From Flavobacteriales bacterium (lineage in GTDB: Bacteria; Bacteroidota; Bacteroidia; Flavobacteriales_G; JALEGO01): a stretch of 64,000 nt of DNA. This document shows, one piece after another, positions 44,906 through 55,338 of the stretch. The stretch spans positions 111,878 to 175,877 of the forward strand of contig JAHDEG010000007.1 of the NCBI GenBank assembly GCA_020628935.1. Direction: 5' to 3'. The translations under genes were made by a program, and so were the position numbers. The notes beneath the pieces are model-generated. The model saw nothing but the letters and a program-made list of their open reading frames with translations, was not told where the DNA came from and did not search any database. The first letter of the stretch is position 1; each line of letters starts with the position of its first letter.

Positions 44906-47900
44906 ATGAAATTAAGAAATTTACTTCTTATTTTCGTGTTATCTGTAAGCATTAGCTTTTCAAGTTACGCTCAGATTACTGCAAATTTTAGTTCAAATAA
45001 AATTAAAGGTTGCGTTCCGCTTACAAATGTCGTTTTTACAGATTTTTCCACTAGTATTTCTGGGCCCATTACTTCAAGAATTTGGTCTTTAGGTGAAGGC
45101 GCCCCAATCACAGGCAATGACTCTATTTTAACTAAAACATACAGTTCTCCGGGTTGTTATGATGTTAGTTTAATTGTTTCAAACGGCACAGATACCGATA
45201 CACTTTCAATAGAAAATTACATTTGTGTATTTGAACATCCAACACCAGATTTTAGTACCTCATCCAACGAAGGATGCGCACCTTTTACTACCAATTTTTT
45301 AAATGAAAGTATAGAGGCCGATGCCGGAATCTCTTCATTACAATGGTTTTTCGGAAACTCTTTTGACTCCACAACTACAGGAGAAAATATTTTATATACT
45401 TATAATACACCTGGTGACTTTACAGTTTGTCTTACCATTATAGACTCCAACGGATGTGGAGGCCCTTCGGAAGGCACTATCTGCAAAACTGATTATATAA
45501 AAGTACTTGATGTACCAAATGCAATTATTGGTACAACTGGCAACCCAAACTCTTGTGAAACTCCACACACAGTTAATTTTCAAAACAATAGCACGGGCGG
45601 ACCGTTTACGAATTATAATTGGACTTTTGAAAACGGACAATCTTCTAATCTACAGTCTCCATCAATAATTTTTAATGACACAGGATCTTACAACGTCTCA
45701 TTAACAGTAACCAATTCTGCTGGATGTATTGATTCAGTAACAAATATCAATTATGTTAATTTAGGTAATGTAGCTACAGACATTTTTTTTAGTAAAGACA
45801 CCCTATGTAATGGCGAATCATTAAGCTTTTCTGCAATTAATAATGGAGCAACAAACTTTAGTTGGGTGTGGGATTGCTGTGGAACTATAAATGGGGCTAA
45901 CGGACAGATAAATATCCCTGATAGTGCTGAAGGAATTCAATATGTCACACTATTCATTACCGGCACTGGAGGCTGTAATGATACGTTAGTAGATTCAATT
46001 TATGTAGATAAAATTAGTGCTGATTTTATAACTGATCCAGTTTATTCATGTCAATCACCTTTTAGCTTAAACCTCACAGATAATTCAGAAAGCGTTAATA
46101 ATATTGATAGTTGGGATTGGAATTTAAGTAGTGGTGATACATCTAATCTTCAAAACCCAAGTATTTTAGTTGAGCAAGAAGGCTATTTAGACGTATCACT
46201 CACAGTCACTAACGCTATTGGATGTACAGATTTTGTAAGTAAGGATAGCGTGCTATTTATATTTGATTTGAAACCTAGTATTACCAAGTCAGAAACGGGT
46301 GGATGTGCACCACTAACTGTAGATTTCAGTGGAAATGTTTTAGGTAATAATTTAGACTCTGTTGCATCATGGGAATGGAATTTTGATGATCCAAATTCTG
46401 GGGTAAGTAATACTTCTAGCAACCAATCTGAGACACATGTCTTTAACGATTCTGGAATATATTTTGTCACCGTTACTGTTACTGATGTATCTGGATGTAC
46501 ACATGAAGAAGTTACTTCAATTAATGTTGGCATTAAACAAACAGCAGATTTCAGCATTTTTCAAGACTCTGTTTGTGCGGAAGAAAACGTACTATTTCAG
46601 AACTTGAGTACAGATACAAACATAATTGACGACTATTACTGGTTATTTGGTGACGGTACATTTGGGTTATTTTCTAGTCCTGGGCACATGTACGTTGATA
46701 CTGGCTACATGACCGTTTCTTTGTTTATCGGCCACAATGAATGTCGTGATAGTTTAATAATTGACAGTGCTATATACATAATATCCCCAGTTGTAATTCC
46801 AACAACCACTGTAAATTGCGACTCATCAGATAAGAGAACATTTACGTTCACTAATTTAGGAGCTGATTTGTGGTACTGGGATTTTGGTGATGGCTCAGAC
46901 ATTGATTCCTCCCAAAACGAGATTATTACACATACATATCAAACAGGACAGTATACAGCTGCTATTATTGGTGTAGATACGAATACTGGTTGCATTCATG
47001 AAAATGTAATTGGAACTATTGTTTCAAATTTATCGCCTGTTTTTAACGATCCTGACCCTGTTGTATGTTTAGGTCTAACTGAATCGTTTAGTGCTTCATC
47101 TACAACTGGCGCTACAGACTATAGTTGGACTTTTGGGTCTGATACTACAATTTATAAAGGTCCGCAAGCGCAATATCAATTTTTAGACTCTGGAGATTAT
47201 ACTGTACAGCTAATTGTTTCTGATACTAATGGTTGTGCAGATACTAATCAAATGAATATTAATGTAGGCTTTATAGATTCTTTTTTCGGTTATGATCAAG
47301 TAGAAGGATGTGCGGACCTATTAATAAATTTTACTGACTCATCTATTAGTCAAAATGGTATTAGCTCTTATAGCTGGATATATGGAGATGGAGGAACAGA
47401 TACAATTCAAAATCCGACCTACACATTTACTAATGCCGGATCTTATAACCCTGGACTTCTTATAACAGACTCTTTAGGTTGTACGTCATTTTATAGCACT
47501 CCACCGGTTAGAGTTTTTGCAACAATATTTGACTTCGGTCCAGATCATAAAAATATTTGTTTAGGTGATACTGTAACTTTTCAAAATTCATCTTACTCTT
47601 CATCGGGTAATCCTCTATTATTTGAGTGGGATTTTGGTGATGGTAATACATCTGACTTACAGTCTCCATCTCATGTATTTACAGATAGTGGGTTCTACAA
47701 TATTCAACTGGTGTCAATAAACCCAGTTAGGGGATGTATTGATAGCCTTACTGACACAAATGGCGTAATAGTTGAAGTTGCACCCAACGCTGATTTCACG
47801 GCTAGCCCAACATCTACTGGCTGCTACCCAGGCTTTATTCAGTTTACAGATGAGTCACAATCAAACTTTGAAATAAACGATTGGTATTGGGACTTTGGTG

Positions 47901-49321
47901 ATGCCACATTTGCTGACAGCATACAAAACCCTGGTCATGTTTATCCTAACATAGGTAATTATGACGTAAGCCTAATTGCATATACTAAAGGAGGGTGCTC
48001 AGACACTATTAAAAAAATAAACTTGATTAGTATAAATGGCCCTTATGCTGAATTTTCATTTTTCCCTGACACTATTTGTAAAGGAGGAACCATAACTTTT
48101 GTTATTGATTCTTTAGATAATGTATCTAGTTATGATTGGGATTTCGGAAATGGAAAAGGAGCAATTGATGTAACTAGCGATACAATTACCCACATCTATG
48201 ATAATGTTGTGGGAACTGTAATCCCTAATTTAATTTTCAGATCAGATACTGCCTGCGAAAAAGCAATATCAGAAGAATTATTTGTTCACCTGGTATCAGC
48301 AGACTTCGAATTGTCTGATAGCATTCTTTGCTCAGAATCTTCAGTTATTTCTTTATCCACCAACACTACACTAAATGCTGACTCTTACCAATGGTTTTTG
48401 GAGGAAGGAGTTACCGTATTTGATAGCACACAGCTTACTTATGAATTTTCGGAAAACGGCACATACGAAGTTGGGTTATCTATTTCAAATATAGAGACAG
48501 GATGTATAGATACAACGTATAAAAATGTTTATGTAGGAACAATTGCTGGATTAATGGTTTCTCCAGATACTTCTATCTGTTTCGGAGACTCTATTCCTCT
48601 TTCGGCATTTGCGCCAGCTGTTACGGCAGACTCAGTATTTTGGTTTTCTGAAACCGCATATTTATCTGAAAATTCAGGTCTTAGTACCACTAGTTTTAAT
48701 GATAGTAGTTATTCTGTTCAAATTATTGTTAATGATACAAATGGTTGTGAATTTCAAGATTCAATAAACGTTCAAATACTCGGAACTTTTAGCGCACAGT
48801 TTACATCAGAAAGCTTATTTGACACAACCATTATCTTAGGAGAAAGCATTAATTATGATGTACTCGTTTCTCCTAATGTAGGTTACATATATTTATGGAC
48901 TCCAGTAGAAGGTTTAAGCTGTTCTGACTGCCCGAACCCAATCTTAACTCCTTCAGAAGATACAGAGTATACTTTACTGATAACCGACAGCCTAGATTGT
49001 AGTAACACAGAGATTTTTGCCAAAGTAGAAATTATTACAGAAGTAAAAGCAACGACTCCTACTGCATTTACTCCAAACAATGACGGAGAAAACGACATAG
49101 TATACGTGAAGGGATGGGGTATAAAGGAGCTTCTTGAATTTAATATATATAACCGTTGGGGAGAATTGGTTTATAGTAACCCACAAGACTTAAATCAAGG
49201 CTGGGACGGAACCTATAAAGGCAAACCACAAGTGATGGATACTTACGCTGTTACTGTAAAAGCCTTGGGATTCAATAATAAAATTGTGGAATATAAAGGA
49301 AACATTAATTTGATTAAGTAA
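44906..49321 (+). CDS. Large PKD-repeat surface protein with T9SS type B signal
   Basis: About 1471 residues with a signal peptide (MKLRNLLLIFVLSVSISF) and about 15 PKD-type domains of 85-95 residues. Each domain has a Cys after its first strand and the WxFGD-type turn (WDFGDGSDID; WDFGDGNTSD; WDFGDATFAD). The C-terminus is a gliding-motility-associated type B T9SS signal (TPTAFTPNNDGENDIVYVKG ... NRWGELVYSNP). It is probably a long surface fibre. I chose ATG 44906 because it starts the signal peptide; 44876 and 44894 are alternatives. It is divergent from PorP/SprF, and miaE follows after 1 bp. Confidence 0.9.
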   Translation: MKLRNLLLIFVLSVSISFSSYAQITANFSSNKIKGCVPLTNVVFTDFSTSISGPITSRIWSLGEGAPITGNDSILTKTYSSPGCYDVSLIVSNGTDTDTLSIENYICVFEHPTPDFSTSSNEGCAPFTTNFLNESIEADAGISSLQWFFGNSFDSTTTGENILYTYNTPGDFTVCLTIIDSNGCGGPSEGTICKTDYIKVLDVPNAIIGTTGNPNSCETPHTVNFQNNSTGGPFTNYNWTFENGQSSNLQSPSIIFNDTGSYNVSLTVTNSAGCIDSVTNINYVNLGNVATDIFFSKDTLCNGESLSFSAINNGATNFSWVWDCCGTINGANGQINIPDSAEGIQYVTLFITGTGGCNDTLVDSIYVDKISADFITDPVYSCQSPFSLNLTDNSESVNNIDSWDWNLSSGDTSNLQNPSILVEQEGYLDVSLTVTNAIGCTDFVSKDSVLFIFDLKPSITKSETGGCAPLTVDFSGNVLGNNLDSVASWEWNFDDPNSGVSNTSSNQSETHVFNDSGIYFVTVTVTDVSGCTHEEVTSINVGIKQTADFSIFQDSVCAEENVLFQNLSTDTNIIDDYYWLFGDGTFGLFSSPGHMYVDTGYMTVSLFIGHNECRDSLIIDSAIYIISPVVIPTTTVNCDSSDKRTFTFTNLGADLWYWDFGDGSDIDSSQNEIITHTYQTGQYTAAIIGVDTNTGCIHENVIGTIVSNLSPVFNDPDPVVCLGLTESFSASSTTGATDYSWTFGSDTTIYKGPQAQYQFLDSGDYTVQLIVSDTNGCADTNQMNINVGFIDSFFGYDQVEGCADLLINFTDSSISQNGISSYSWIYGDGGTDTIQNPTYTFTNAGSYNPGLLITDSLGCTSFYSTPPVRVFATIFDFGPDHKNICLGDTVTFQNSSYSSSGNPLLFEWDFGDGNTSDLQSPSHVFTDSGFYNIQLVSINPVRGCIDSLTDTNGVIVEVAPNADFTASPTSTGCYPGFIQFTDESQSNFEINDWYWDFGDATFADSIQNPGHVYPNIGNYDVSLIAYTKGGCSDTIKKINLISINGPYAEFSFFPDTICKGGTITFVIDSLDNVSSYDWDFGNGKGAIDVTSDTITHIYDNVVGTVIPNLIFRSDTACEKAISEELFVHLVSADFELSDSILCSESSVISLSTNTTLNADSYQWFLEEGVTVFDSTQLTYEFSENGTYEVGLSISNIETGCIDTTYKNVYVGTIAGLMVSPDTSICFGDSIPLSAFAPAVTADSVFWFSETAYLSENSGLSTTSFNDSSYSVQIIVNDTNGCEFQDSINVQILGTFSAQFTSESLFDTTIILGESINYDVLVSPNVGYIYLWTPVEGLSCSDCPNPILTPSEDTEYTLLITDSLDCSNTEIFAKVEIITEVKATTPTAFTPNNDGENDIVYVKGWGIKELLEFNIYNRWGELVYSNPQDLNQGWDGTYKGKPQVMDTYAVTVKALGFNNKIVEYKGNINLIK

Positions 49322-49322
49322 C

Positions 49323-49907
49323 ATGCTAAATTTAAAACTTCCTACCGATCCAAACTGGGCTAATATTGCAGAAAAAAATTTAGAAGAGATACTTACAGAT
49401 CATGCTTATTGCGAACAAAAAGCAGCTTCTGCAGCAATTTCTTTTATGGTCAGATATCCAGAAAAGGAAGACTTAGTTACTGAAATGATTAAACTTGCTC
49501 AAGAAGAATTAGATCATTTTAAAATGGTTCATGATCATATAAAAGCAAGAGGTTTAAAATTAGGGCCCGAAAGGAGAGATAATTATGTAAACGAGTTAAG
49601 GCAATTTTTTAATACAGGAGCAAACAAAGAAAATATACTTATTTACAAGCTGTTATTATCTGCAATAATTGAAGCAAGAAGTTGTGAACGTTTTAAAATT
49701 CTTTCCGAGAACATTAACGACACTGAACTTTCTGGGTTTTACCGTCAATTAATGATTAGTGAAGCAAATCATTACACTACTTTTCTTGCCTTTGCTAAAA
49801 AATATGGTAAAGACATCATGGACGTTGACAAACTTTGGAACGACTTTTTAGCATTTGAAGCAGAAGTAGTTAAAAACTATGGTAAAAAAGAACACATCCA
49901 CGGTTAA
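49323..49907 (+). CDS. miaE: tRNA-(ms2io6A37) hydroxylase, MiaE-like
   Basis: 194 residues, a ferritin-like di-iron four-helix bundle. Ligand motifs are [34 protein letters not shown] and [11 protein letters not shown]. MiaE hydroxylates the isopentenyl side chain of the A37-modified tRNA with O2. It begins 2 bp after the PKD-protein stop and is followed 8 bp later by rodA. This is an unusual mix of a tRNA enzyme between a surface protein and an elongasome gene. The ferritin-like assignment is secure; MiaE is inferred by family similarity. Confidence 0.85.
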   Translation: MLNLKLPTDPNWANIAEKNLEEILTDHAYCEQKAASAAISFMVRYPEKEDLVTEMIKLAQEELDHFKMVHDHIKARGLKLGPERRDNYVNELRQFFNTGANKENILIYKLLLSAIIEARSCERFKILSENINDTELSGFYRQLMISEANHYTTFLAFAKKYGKDIMDVDKLWNDFLAFEAEVVKNYGKKEHIHG

Positions 49908-49915
49908 ATTTTAGC

Positions 49916-51232
49916 ATGCGGAAAAGACAGGCTCTACTTACAAATTTAAATCCATGGATAATTTCAATTTATCTTATCTTACTTTTTGTAGGTTGGCTAA
50001 ACATATACTCCACAACATATACAGAGGTCGTTGATTTACCAAGTTATTCCAAACAATTAATATGGATAGGAGCTTCGTTTTTACTAGCATTTATAATTTT
50101 AATTGTTGACGTTAATTTCTATAGGTCATTTAGTGTAATAATTTACGGAATATTCATTGGTTGCTTGGCACTGGTTTTAGTAATAGGTTCTGAACATAAA
50201 GGAGCTAGGTCTTGGTTCAATATTGGTCCTTTTGCATTTCAGCCAACAGAATTTGCAAAGTTTGCGACTGCACTATTTGTTTCAAAGTATATTAGTGAAA
50301 ACACAAAAACTATAAATCACTTAAAAACGTTTCTAAAAATTGCAGGCATCATTCTAGCACCAATAGCACTTATTGCAATGCAACCAGATTTAGGTTCAGC
50401 TGTTGTCTTTTTAGCATTTTATTTTGCTTTGTATAGAGAAGGCTTTCCTGGATGGATTTTAGGTATCGGATTCTCAGCTATCTCTTTATTTTTATTAACA
50501 GTATACTTACAAAACTCCGGTTTAAAACTAGACTTTTTTCACCAGACTGTTAGCGAGAAAATAACAGGACTTCATCAATTCTTTGTTTTAATTCCCATCA
50601 TCACATTTCTCATTTTAAAGAGCATCCTACCAAAAAAAACAAATTCGAAAATATTTGTCAAAAATACAATAATATGGTCTACAGTAATAATAACCTTTAT
50701 GGGAGCTGTTAGTTGGGGATTTAATAGTCCATTATTAAAAGACAGACACAGAAACAGAGTTAACGAAATGTTAGGCATAACGAACGATCCTTCAGGGGTT
50801 GGTTACAATGTTCATCAGTCTAAAATAGCCATTGGTTCTGGTGGATTTTTTGGCAAGGGATATTTAAGCGGCACTCAAACTAAATATGACTTTGTACCTG
50901 AGCAAAGAACCGATTTTATTTTCTGCACAATTGGTGAAGAATGGGGCTTCATTGGCACTACGGTACTAATAATTCTTTATTTATTATTAATAACCCTAAT
51001 TATAGAAGCAGCTGAAAAACAAAAGGCGGTATTTTCAAGAATTTATGGGTATTGTGTAGCGAGTCTTTTCTTTTTTCATTTTGCCATTAATGTAGGCATG
51101 ACAATAGGTTTAGTTCCTGTAATAGGAATTCCACTTCCGTTTTTTAGCTATGGAGGATCCTCTCTTTGGGCATTTACCATACTGCTGTTTATTTTTATAA
51201 AGCTAGACTCAGAACGTAAATATATGCTTTGA
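49916..51232 (+). CDS. rodA: RodA SEDS peptidoglycan polymerase
   Basis: 438 residues with about 10 membrane segments and SEDS motifs: [59 protein letters not shown] and [20 protein letters not shown] (glycosyltransferase region). It polymerises lipid II for elongation together with PBP2. The 2-TM-longer insert about 190-260 is typical of Bacteroidota RodA. It lies 8 bp after miaE and converges with tdk, whose stop is 3 bp away. Its usual partner pbp2 is 19 kb upstream. Confidence 0.93.
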   Translation: MRKRQALLTNLNPWIISIYLILLFVGWLNIYSTTYTEVVDLPSYSKQLIWIGASFLLAFIILIVDVNFYRSFSVIIYGIFIGCLALVLVIGSEHKGARSWFNIGPFAFQPTEFAKFATALFVSKYISENTKTINHLKTFLKIAGIILAPIALIAMQPDLGSAVVFLAFYFALYREGFPGWILGIGFSAISLFLLTVYLQNSGLKLDFFHQTVSEKITGLHQFFVLIPIITFLILKSILPKKTNSKIFVKNTIIWSTVIITFMGAVSWGFNSPLLKDRHRNRVNEMLGITNDPSGVGYNVHQSKIAIGSGGFFGKGYLSGTQTKYDFVPEQRTDFIFCTIGEEWGFIGTTVLIILYLLLITLIIEAAEKQKAVFSRIYGYCVASLFFFHFAINVGMTIGLVPVIGIPLPFFSYGGSSLWAFTILLFIFIKLDSERKYML

Positions 51233-51234
51233 AT

Positions 51235-51810
51235 TTATTTGACTTTAGAATAGCAACCTCTGCAAAGTGGTTCATATTCGTTTTTCTCACCAAGCAGTAC
51301 AGTTTGTTCACCTTCAGCAATTCTGTAAGAAAATAAAGCCAAGTTACCACACTGCATACAAATTGCATGAACCTTTGTAACTGAGTCTGCAATTGCCATT
51401 AGACTAGGAATTGGACCGAAAGGAATCCCTTTAAAATCCATGTCTAAACCAGCAATAATAACTCTAGACCCCATAAAAGCGAGTTTATTACAAACTTCTG
51501 TTAGTCCATCGTCAAAAAACTGGGCCTCGTCAATTCCTACAACATCAATATTATCTGCTAATAGTAAAATATTTGATGAACTGGTTACTGGTGTTGATGT
51601 AATTGAATTTGCATCGTGAGACACAACATTAGTATCGTGGTAGCGAGTATCATTGCTTGGTTTAAAAATCTCAACAGATTGCTTTGCAATTTTTGCACGT
51701 TTTAATCTGCGTATCAATTCTTCTGTTTTACCAGAAAACATAGAGCCGCAAATCACTTCAATACTTCCCTTACTTTCACGAACGGTTTCGAGGTTGTTCT
51801 CTCTGTACAT
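51235..51810 (-). CDS. tdk: Thymidine kinase
   Basis: 191 residues. The P-loop [15 protein letters not shown] (about 22-36), Walker [11 protein letters not shown] and the zinc-ribbon Cys pairs (CMQCGN and CRGCY) are all visible. TdK phosphorylates thymidine in the salvage pathway. The ATG at 51810 is 60 bp from the divergent 51870 gene. The downstream end lies 3 bp from the rodA stop (convergent). Confidence 0.94.
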   Translation of the reverse strand: MYRENNLETVRESKGSIEVICGSMFSGKTEELIRRLKRAKIAKQSVEIFKPSNDTRYHDTNVVSHDANSITSTPVTSSSNILLLADNIDVVGIDEAQFFDDGLTEVCNKLAFMGSRVIIAGLDMDFKGIPFGPIPSLMAIADSVTKVHAICMQCGNLALFSYRIAEGEQTVLLGEKNEYEPLCRGCYSKVK

Positions 51811-51869
51811 CTCTAAAATTTATGTAAATTTAGTACAACACAATCGTCTACCCATACAATTTAAACACT

Positions 51870-52607
51870 GTGAATAACGAAAACGAACTTTTAGACCACC
51901 TAAACAACTGTATATCAGAAGTAAATAAGTTTTTAAAAGATTATAAACAATCTAAAAAACTTGAGTTAATACTTAAAGCTAAACAAAGTATTTCAGAGGC
52001 GGCTAACACAATTCAAAGTATAGAATTCAATGTTTTGGTGGATAAAAAAGGTGAAGAGATTTTAAAAAAAGTTAATTCAATTAATATTGAAAAAGTAAAT
52101 CTTGTAAGTGAAGAAAAAGTTGAAAAACAAATTCATGAAAACAATCAAGTAACTGTTGAGCCAGAGTTAGTAGAAACTACCGAAAAAGAATTACCAGTTA
52201 CCAACGAAGAACATCATACAGAACAGATTGAGGAAAAAACAACAAATTCTGAAATAGAAGAACCAATTTCCCCCCAAGAAAAACCTTCCCCCACTGATGT
52301 TAAACGATTAAACTTAAATGAAACTGTTGGAGAGAAAAGTTATACTACTGATTTAAATAACAGTCTTGATAAAAATATTAGCATTAAGCTATTAAGCTTT
52401 GACTTAAATGACAGGTTGTTTTTTCAAAAAGAACTTTTTAATAACGATCCGTACGAGTTTCATGTATCAATGAATCAAATTAAAGAGCACGAAAATTTAG
52501 AAACACTTATGCCATTTATTGAGAACGAATTAAGTAATAAATATAACTGGGACAATAAAAGTGAAGCTAAAGAAAGGTTTATTTCCAACATTAAAAATAA
52601 AGTATAG
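51870..52607 (+). CDS. Conserved Bacteroidota protein of unknown function
   Basis: 245 residues. The N-terminal ~75 are helical, Lys/Glu-rich and probably coiled coil. The middle (about 80-160) is acidic and low in complexity. The C-terminal ~80 (about 165-245) form a small helical domain that I recognise as conserved across Bacteroidota: SLDKNISIKLLSFDLNDRLF, LFNNDPYEFHVSM and KYNWDNKSEAKERFI. Function unknown. GTG at 51870 is the start. It lies 4 bp before the DsbD-like gene, so it is co-transcribed with it. Confidence 0.75.
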   Translation: MNNENELLDHLNNCISEVNKFLKDYKQSKKLELILKAKQSISEAANTIQSIEFNVLVDKKGEEILKKVNSINIEKVNLVSEEKVEKQIHENNQVTVEPELVETTEKELPVTNEEHHTEQIEEKTTNSEIEEPISPQEKPSPTDVKRLNLNETVGEKSYTTDLNNSLDKNISIKLLSFDLNDRLFFQKELFNNDPYEFHVSMNQIKEHENLETLMPFIENELSNKYNWDNKSEAKERFISNIKNKV

Positions 52608-52611
52608 TAGC

Positions 52612-54756
52612 ATGAGAAAACTCATTTTTATATTAATTGCAGTTTTATTTACCCACCAATCCTTTTCTCAAATTTTTGACCCTGTAAAGTGGGAATTTGA
52701 AAAAGTTGAAATTTCAAATAATGAATATGAATTAAAATTTACAGCTACAATTGAAAATGGTTGGCATTTATATTCACAAAACATTGATGAAGGAGGTCCA
52801 ATACCAACAACATTTACATTTACTCCTAACGAAAAAATTAAGTTTAATAACAAAGTAATTGAACCAAGCCCATTAAAAGAATATGACCCAAATTTTGATA
52901 TGGAACTAGGCTGGTTTGAAAACAAAGTTACCTTCAAGCAAAAAATAGAAATCCTAAGCTCCACTGCTCTAGAAGGAGAAGTAGAATTCATGGTTTGTGA
53001 TGAAGAAAAATGCCTTCCTCCAAAATACATTAGCTACAGCTTTGACCTACCATATTCAAAAGCTACAGAGCCTGACACACAAGAAAAACCGCTAAAAGAG
53101 AAAACTCCAGAGAGTTCACCTCCTAATAATGCAATTGATCAAACAGAAGCTAACATTCCTAAGTCAGATAAATTAGCTTTAGAAACTAATTCATTTAGTA
53201 CAACTACTACAAGTGATGATGAAGTTGTACTAAAAGATAGCTCTAAAAATATAATAAATACTGACTCTAAATTTTCATATAAAAGCAAAACAATAGACAT
53301 TAACAACCCTTTAAGCACATGTGATGTTTCAGAAGAAAAAGTAGCAACTAAAAGCAACTTATCTATTTTTATACTAGGTTTTTTAGGTGGATTACTTGCT
53401 TTGTTAACACCCTGTGTGTTCCCAATGATACCACTTACAGTTAGTTTTTTTACTAAAGGCGATAAAAATAACAAAGGAGTTTCAAATGCGATACTTTATG
53501 GTTTTTTCATATTAATGGTATATGTTGTTTTAAGCATTCCGTTTCATGTACTTGATAGTATAGACCCCAATATTTTAAATACAATTTCAACAAACATTTA
53601 CTTAAATCTGGCATTTTTTGTCGTGTTTATTGTATTTGCGATTTCCTTTTTTGGATATTTTGAAATTACTTTACCAAGCAGTATTGCCAATAAAGCTGAT
53701 CAAGCTTCGAGTGCAGGAGGTATAATAGGAATCTTTTTCATGGCATTAACATTAGCGCTTGTTTCTTTTTCATGTACCGGTCCTATTCTTGGTTCTTTAC
53801 TAGCTGGTTCATTAAGTTCTGATGGAGGAGCGATGCAATTAACCTCTGGCATGACAGGATTTGGATTAGCGTTGGCCCTACCGTTTGGCCTATTTGCTGC
53901 TTTCCCTAGCTGGCTAGATAGCTTACCAAAATCTGGAGGATGGCTAACATCAGTAAAAGTGATTTTAGGATTTATTGAGCTTGCACTTGCCTTTAAATTT
54001 TTATCAAATGCCGATTTAGTTTCACATTGGAACCTTATTACCTATGAATTATTTTTAGCGATTTGGATAATTATTTGTGTTTGCGCTGCGCTATATCTCA
54101 TGGGGGTTATTAAATTCCCTCATGACTCACCAATTCGCAAATTCTCTATCTTCAGAATCATACTTATAGGAGCCTTTTTAAGTGGAGCAATTTACCTTTG
54201 TACAGGATTTAAATATAATGAAGACACCCAAACATTCACTCCTTTATCTTTATTAAGTGGATTAGCACCTCCCGCTGGATATAGCTGGATTCATCCCAAT
54301 CACTGTCCGCTCAATTTGAATTGCTTTCACGATTATGAGGAAGGCTTAGCTTACGCAAAAAAGGTAAATAAGCCAATAATGCTTGACTTCACTGGATGGG
54401 CATGTGTAAATTGTCGTAAAATGGAAGAGAACGTCTGGAATAAACCCGAAGTTTTTAAAATCATAAATCAAGACTATGTTTTGATCTCATTATATGTAGA
54501 TGACAGAGAAAAACTAGCCAATTCTGATCAACACATGTTTATTTCTGAAAATGGACAAAAGAAAAAAATCAGAACAATTGGTGATAAATGGGCTACTTTT
54601 CAAACCGAAACATTTGTAAATAATTCACAACCCTACTACGCGTTGTTATCAAAAGACGAAAAACTATTATTAAGCCCGGTAGGTTATACACCTGAAGTAA
54701 CATCCTTCAGAACCTATTTAGAATGTGGCTTGAAAGCAAATAAAATAAATAATTAA
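52612..54756 (+). CDS. DsbD-like thiol:disulfide interchange protein
   Basis: 714 residues: a signal peptide (about 1-20), an N-terminal DsbD-alpha-like domain (about 20-150) with CDEEKCLPP, a Ser/Thr/Lys-rich linker, eight membrane helices (about 265-560) with GFLGGLLALLTPCVFPMIPL and SFSCTGPILGSLL, and a C-terminal thioredoxin-like domain with DFTGWACVNCRKME. It moves electrons from the cytoplasm to the periplasm. The start at 52612 is preferred because upstream in-frame Met codons would extend the signal peptide. It overlaps no gene; efp follows after 11 bp. Confidence 0.92.
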   Translation: MRKLIFILIAVLFTHQSFSQIFDPVKWEFEKVEISNNEYELKFTATIENGWHLYSQNIDEGGPIPTTFTFTPNEKIKFNNKVIEPSPLKEYDPNFDMELGWFENKVTFKQKIEILSSTALEGEVEFMVCDEEKCLPPKYISYSFDLPYSKATEPDTQEKPLKEKTPESSPPNNAIDQTEANIPKSDKLALETNSFSTTTTSDDEVVLKDSSKNIINTDSKFSYKSKTIDINNPLSTCDVSEEKVATKSNLSIFILGFLGGLLALLTPCVFPMIPLTVSFFTKGDKNNKGVSNAILYGFFILMVYVVLSIPFHVLDSIDPNILNTISTNIYLNLAFFVVFIVFAISFFGYFEITLPSSIANKADQASSAGGIIGIFFMALTLALVSFSCTGPILGSLLAGSLSSDGGAMQLTSGMTGFGLALALPFGLFAAFPSWLDSLPKSGGWLTSVKVILGFIELALAFKFLSNADLVSHWNLITYELFLAIWIIICVCAALYLMGVIKFPHDSPIRKFSIFRIILIGAFLSGAIYLCTGFKYNEDTQTFTPLSLLSGLAPPAGYSWIHPNHCPLNLNCFHDYEEGLAYAKKVNKPIMLDFTGWACVNCRKMEENVWNKPEVFKIINQDYVLISLYVDDREKLANSDQHMFISENGQKKKIRTIGDKWATFQTETFVNNSQPYYALLSKDEKLLLSPVGYTPEVTSFRTYLECGLKANKINN

Positions 54757-54767
54757 AAAAAATTAAA

Positions 54768-55334
54768 ATGGCAAACACATCAGACATTAGAAACGGATTA
54801 TGCATTAGATATAATCATGGTATATATTCAATTATCGAGTTCTTGCACGTAAAACCAGGTAAAGGTCCTGCTTTTGTTAGAACAAAGCTTAGAAACTTAA
54901 AAACAGGTAAAGTACTAGACAACACATTTCCTGCAGGATCAAAACTAGATGTAGTTAGAGTGGAAAGGAGAAAATATCAATTTCTTTATAAGGATCAAGA
55001 TACATATCACTTTATGAATACAGATACCTATGAGCAAATTCAAATGGATAAATCGGCCGTTGATGGATGGGAATTTTTAAAAGAGGAAAACTTTGTTGAG
55101 TTACTGTTTGATGTACAAGATGAAGAAATATTAACCTGCGAACTACCTATGCATGTTGAGTTAGACATTACTTATACTGAGCCAGGAATTAAGGGAGACA
55201 CAGCAACTAACGCAATGAAACCCGCTAAACTCGAAACAGGCGCAGAAATAAAAGTACCATTGTTTATTAATATTGGCGATAAAGTTAAAATTGACACCAA
55301 AAACAGCGCCTATATGGAAAGAGTTAAGGCTTAA
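54768..55334 (+). CDS. efp: Elongation factor P
   Basis: 188 residues. The KOW-like N-terminal domain carries the modified-Lys loop PGKGPAF with Lys32 and ends in [13 protein letters not shown] domains follow. It relieves ribosome stalling at polyproline stretches. Lys32 is present, so Lys-based modification is plausible, but no EpmA/EpmB or YmfI homologue is in the window. It has an 11-bp gap from the DsbD-like gene and is followed 4 bp later by the LpxD-like gene. Confidence 0.95.
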   Translation: MANTSDIRNGLCIRYNHGIYSIIEFLHVKPGKGPAFVRTKLRNLKTGKVLDNTFPAGSKLDVVRVERRKYQFLYKDQDTYHFMNTDTYEQIQMDKSAVDGWEFLKEENFVELLFDVQDEEILTCELPMHVELDITYTEPGIKGDTATNAMKPAKLETGAEIKVPLFINIGDKVKIDTKNSAYMERVKA

Positions 55335-55338
55335 TAAT

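Noticed and set aside
35572-49321. Tandem sequence repeats within the PKD and Ig-like surface proteins as CRISPR or satellite DNA
   Set aside because: The repeats are diverged domain-level repeats in reading frame, with no identical spacers and no short direct repeats.
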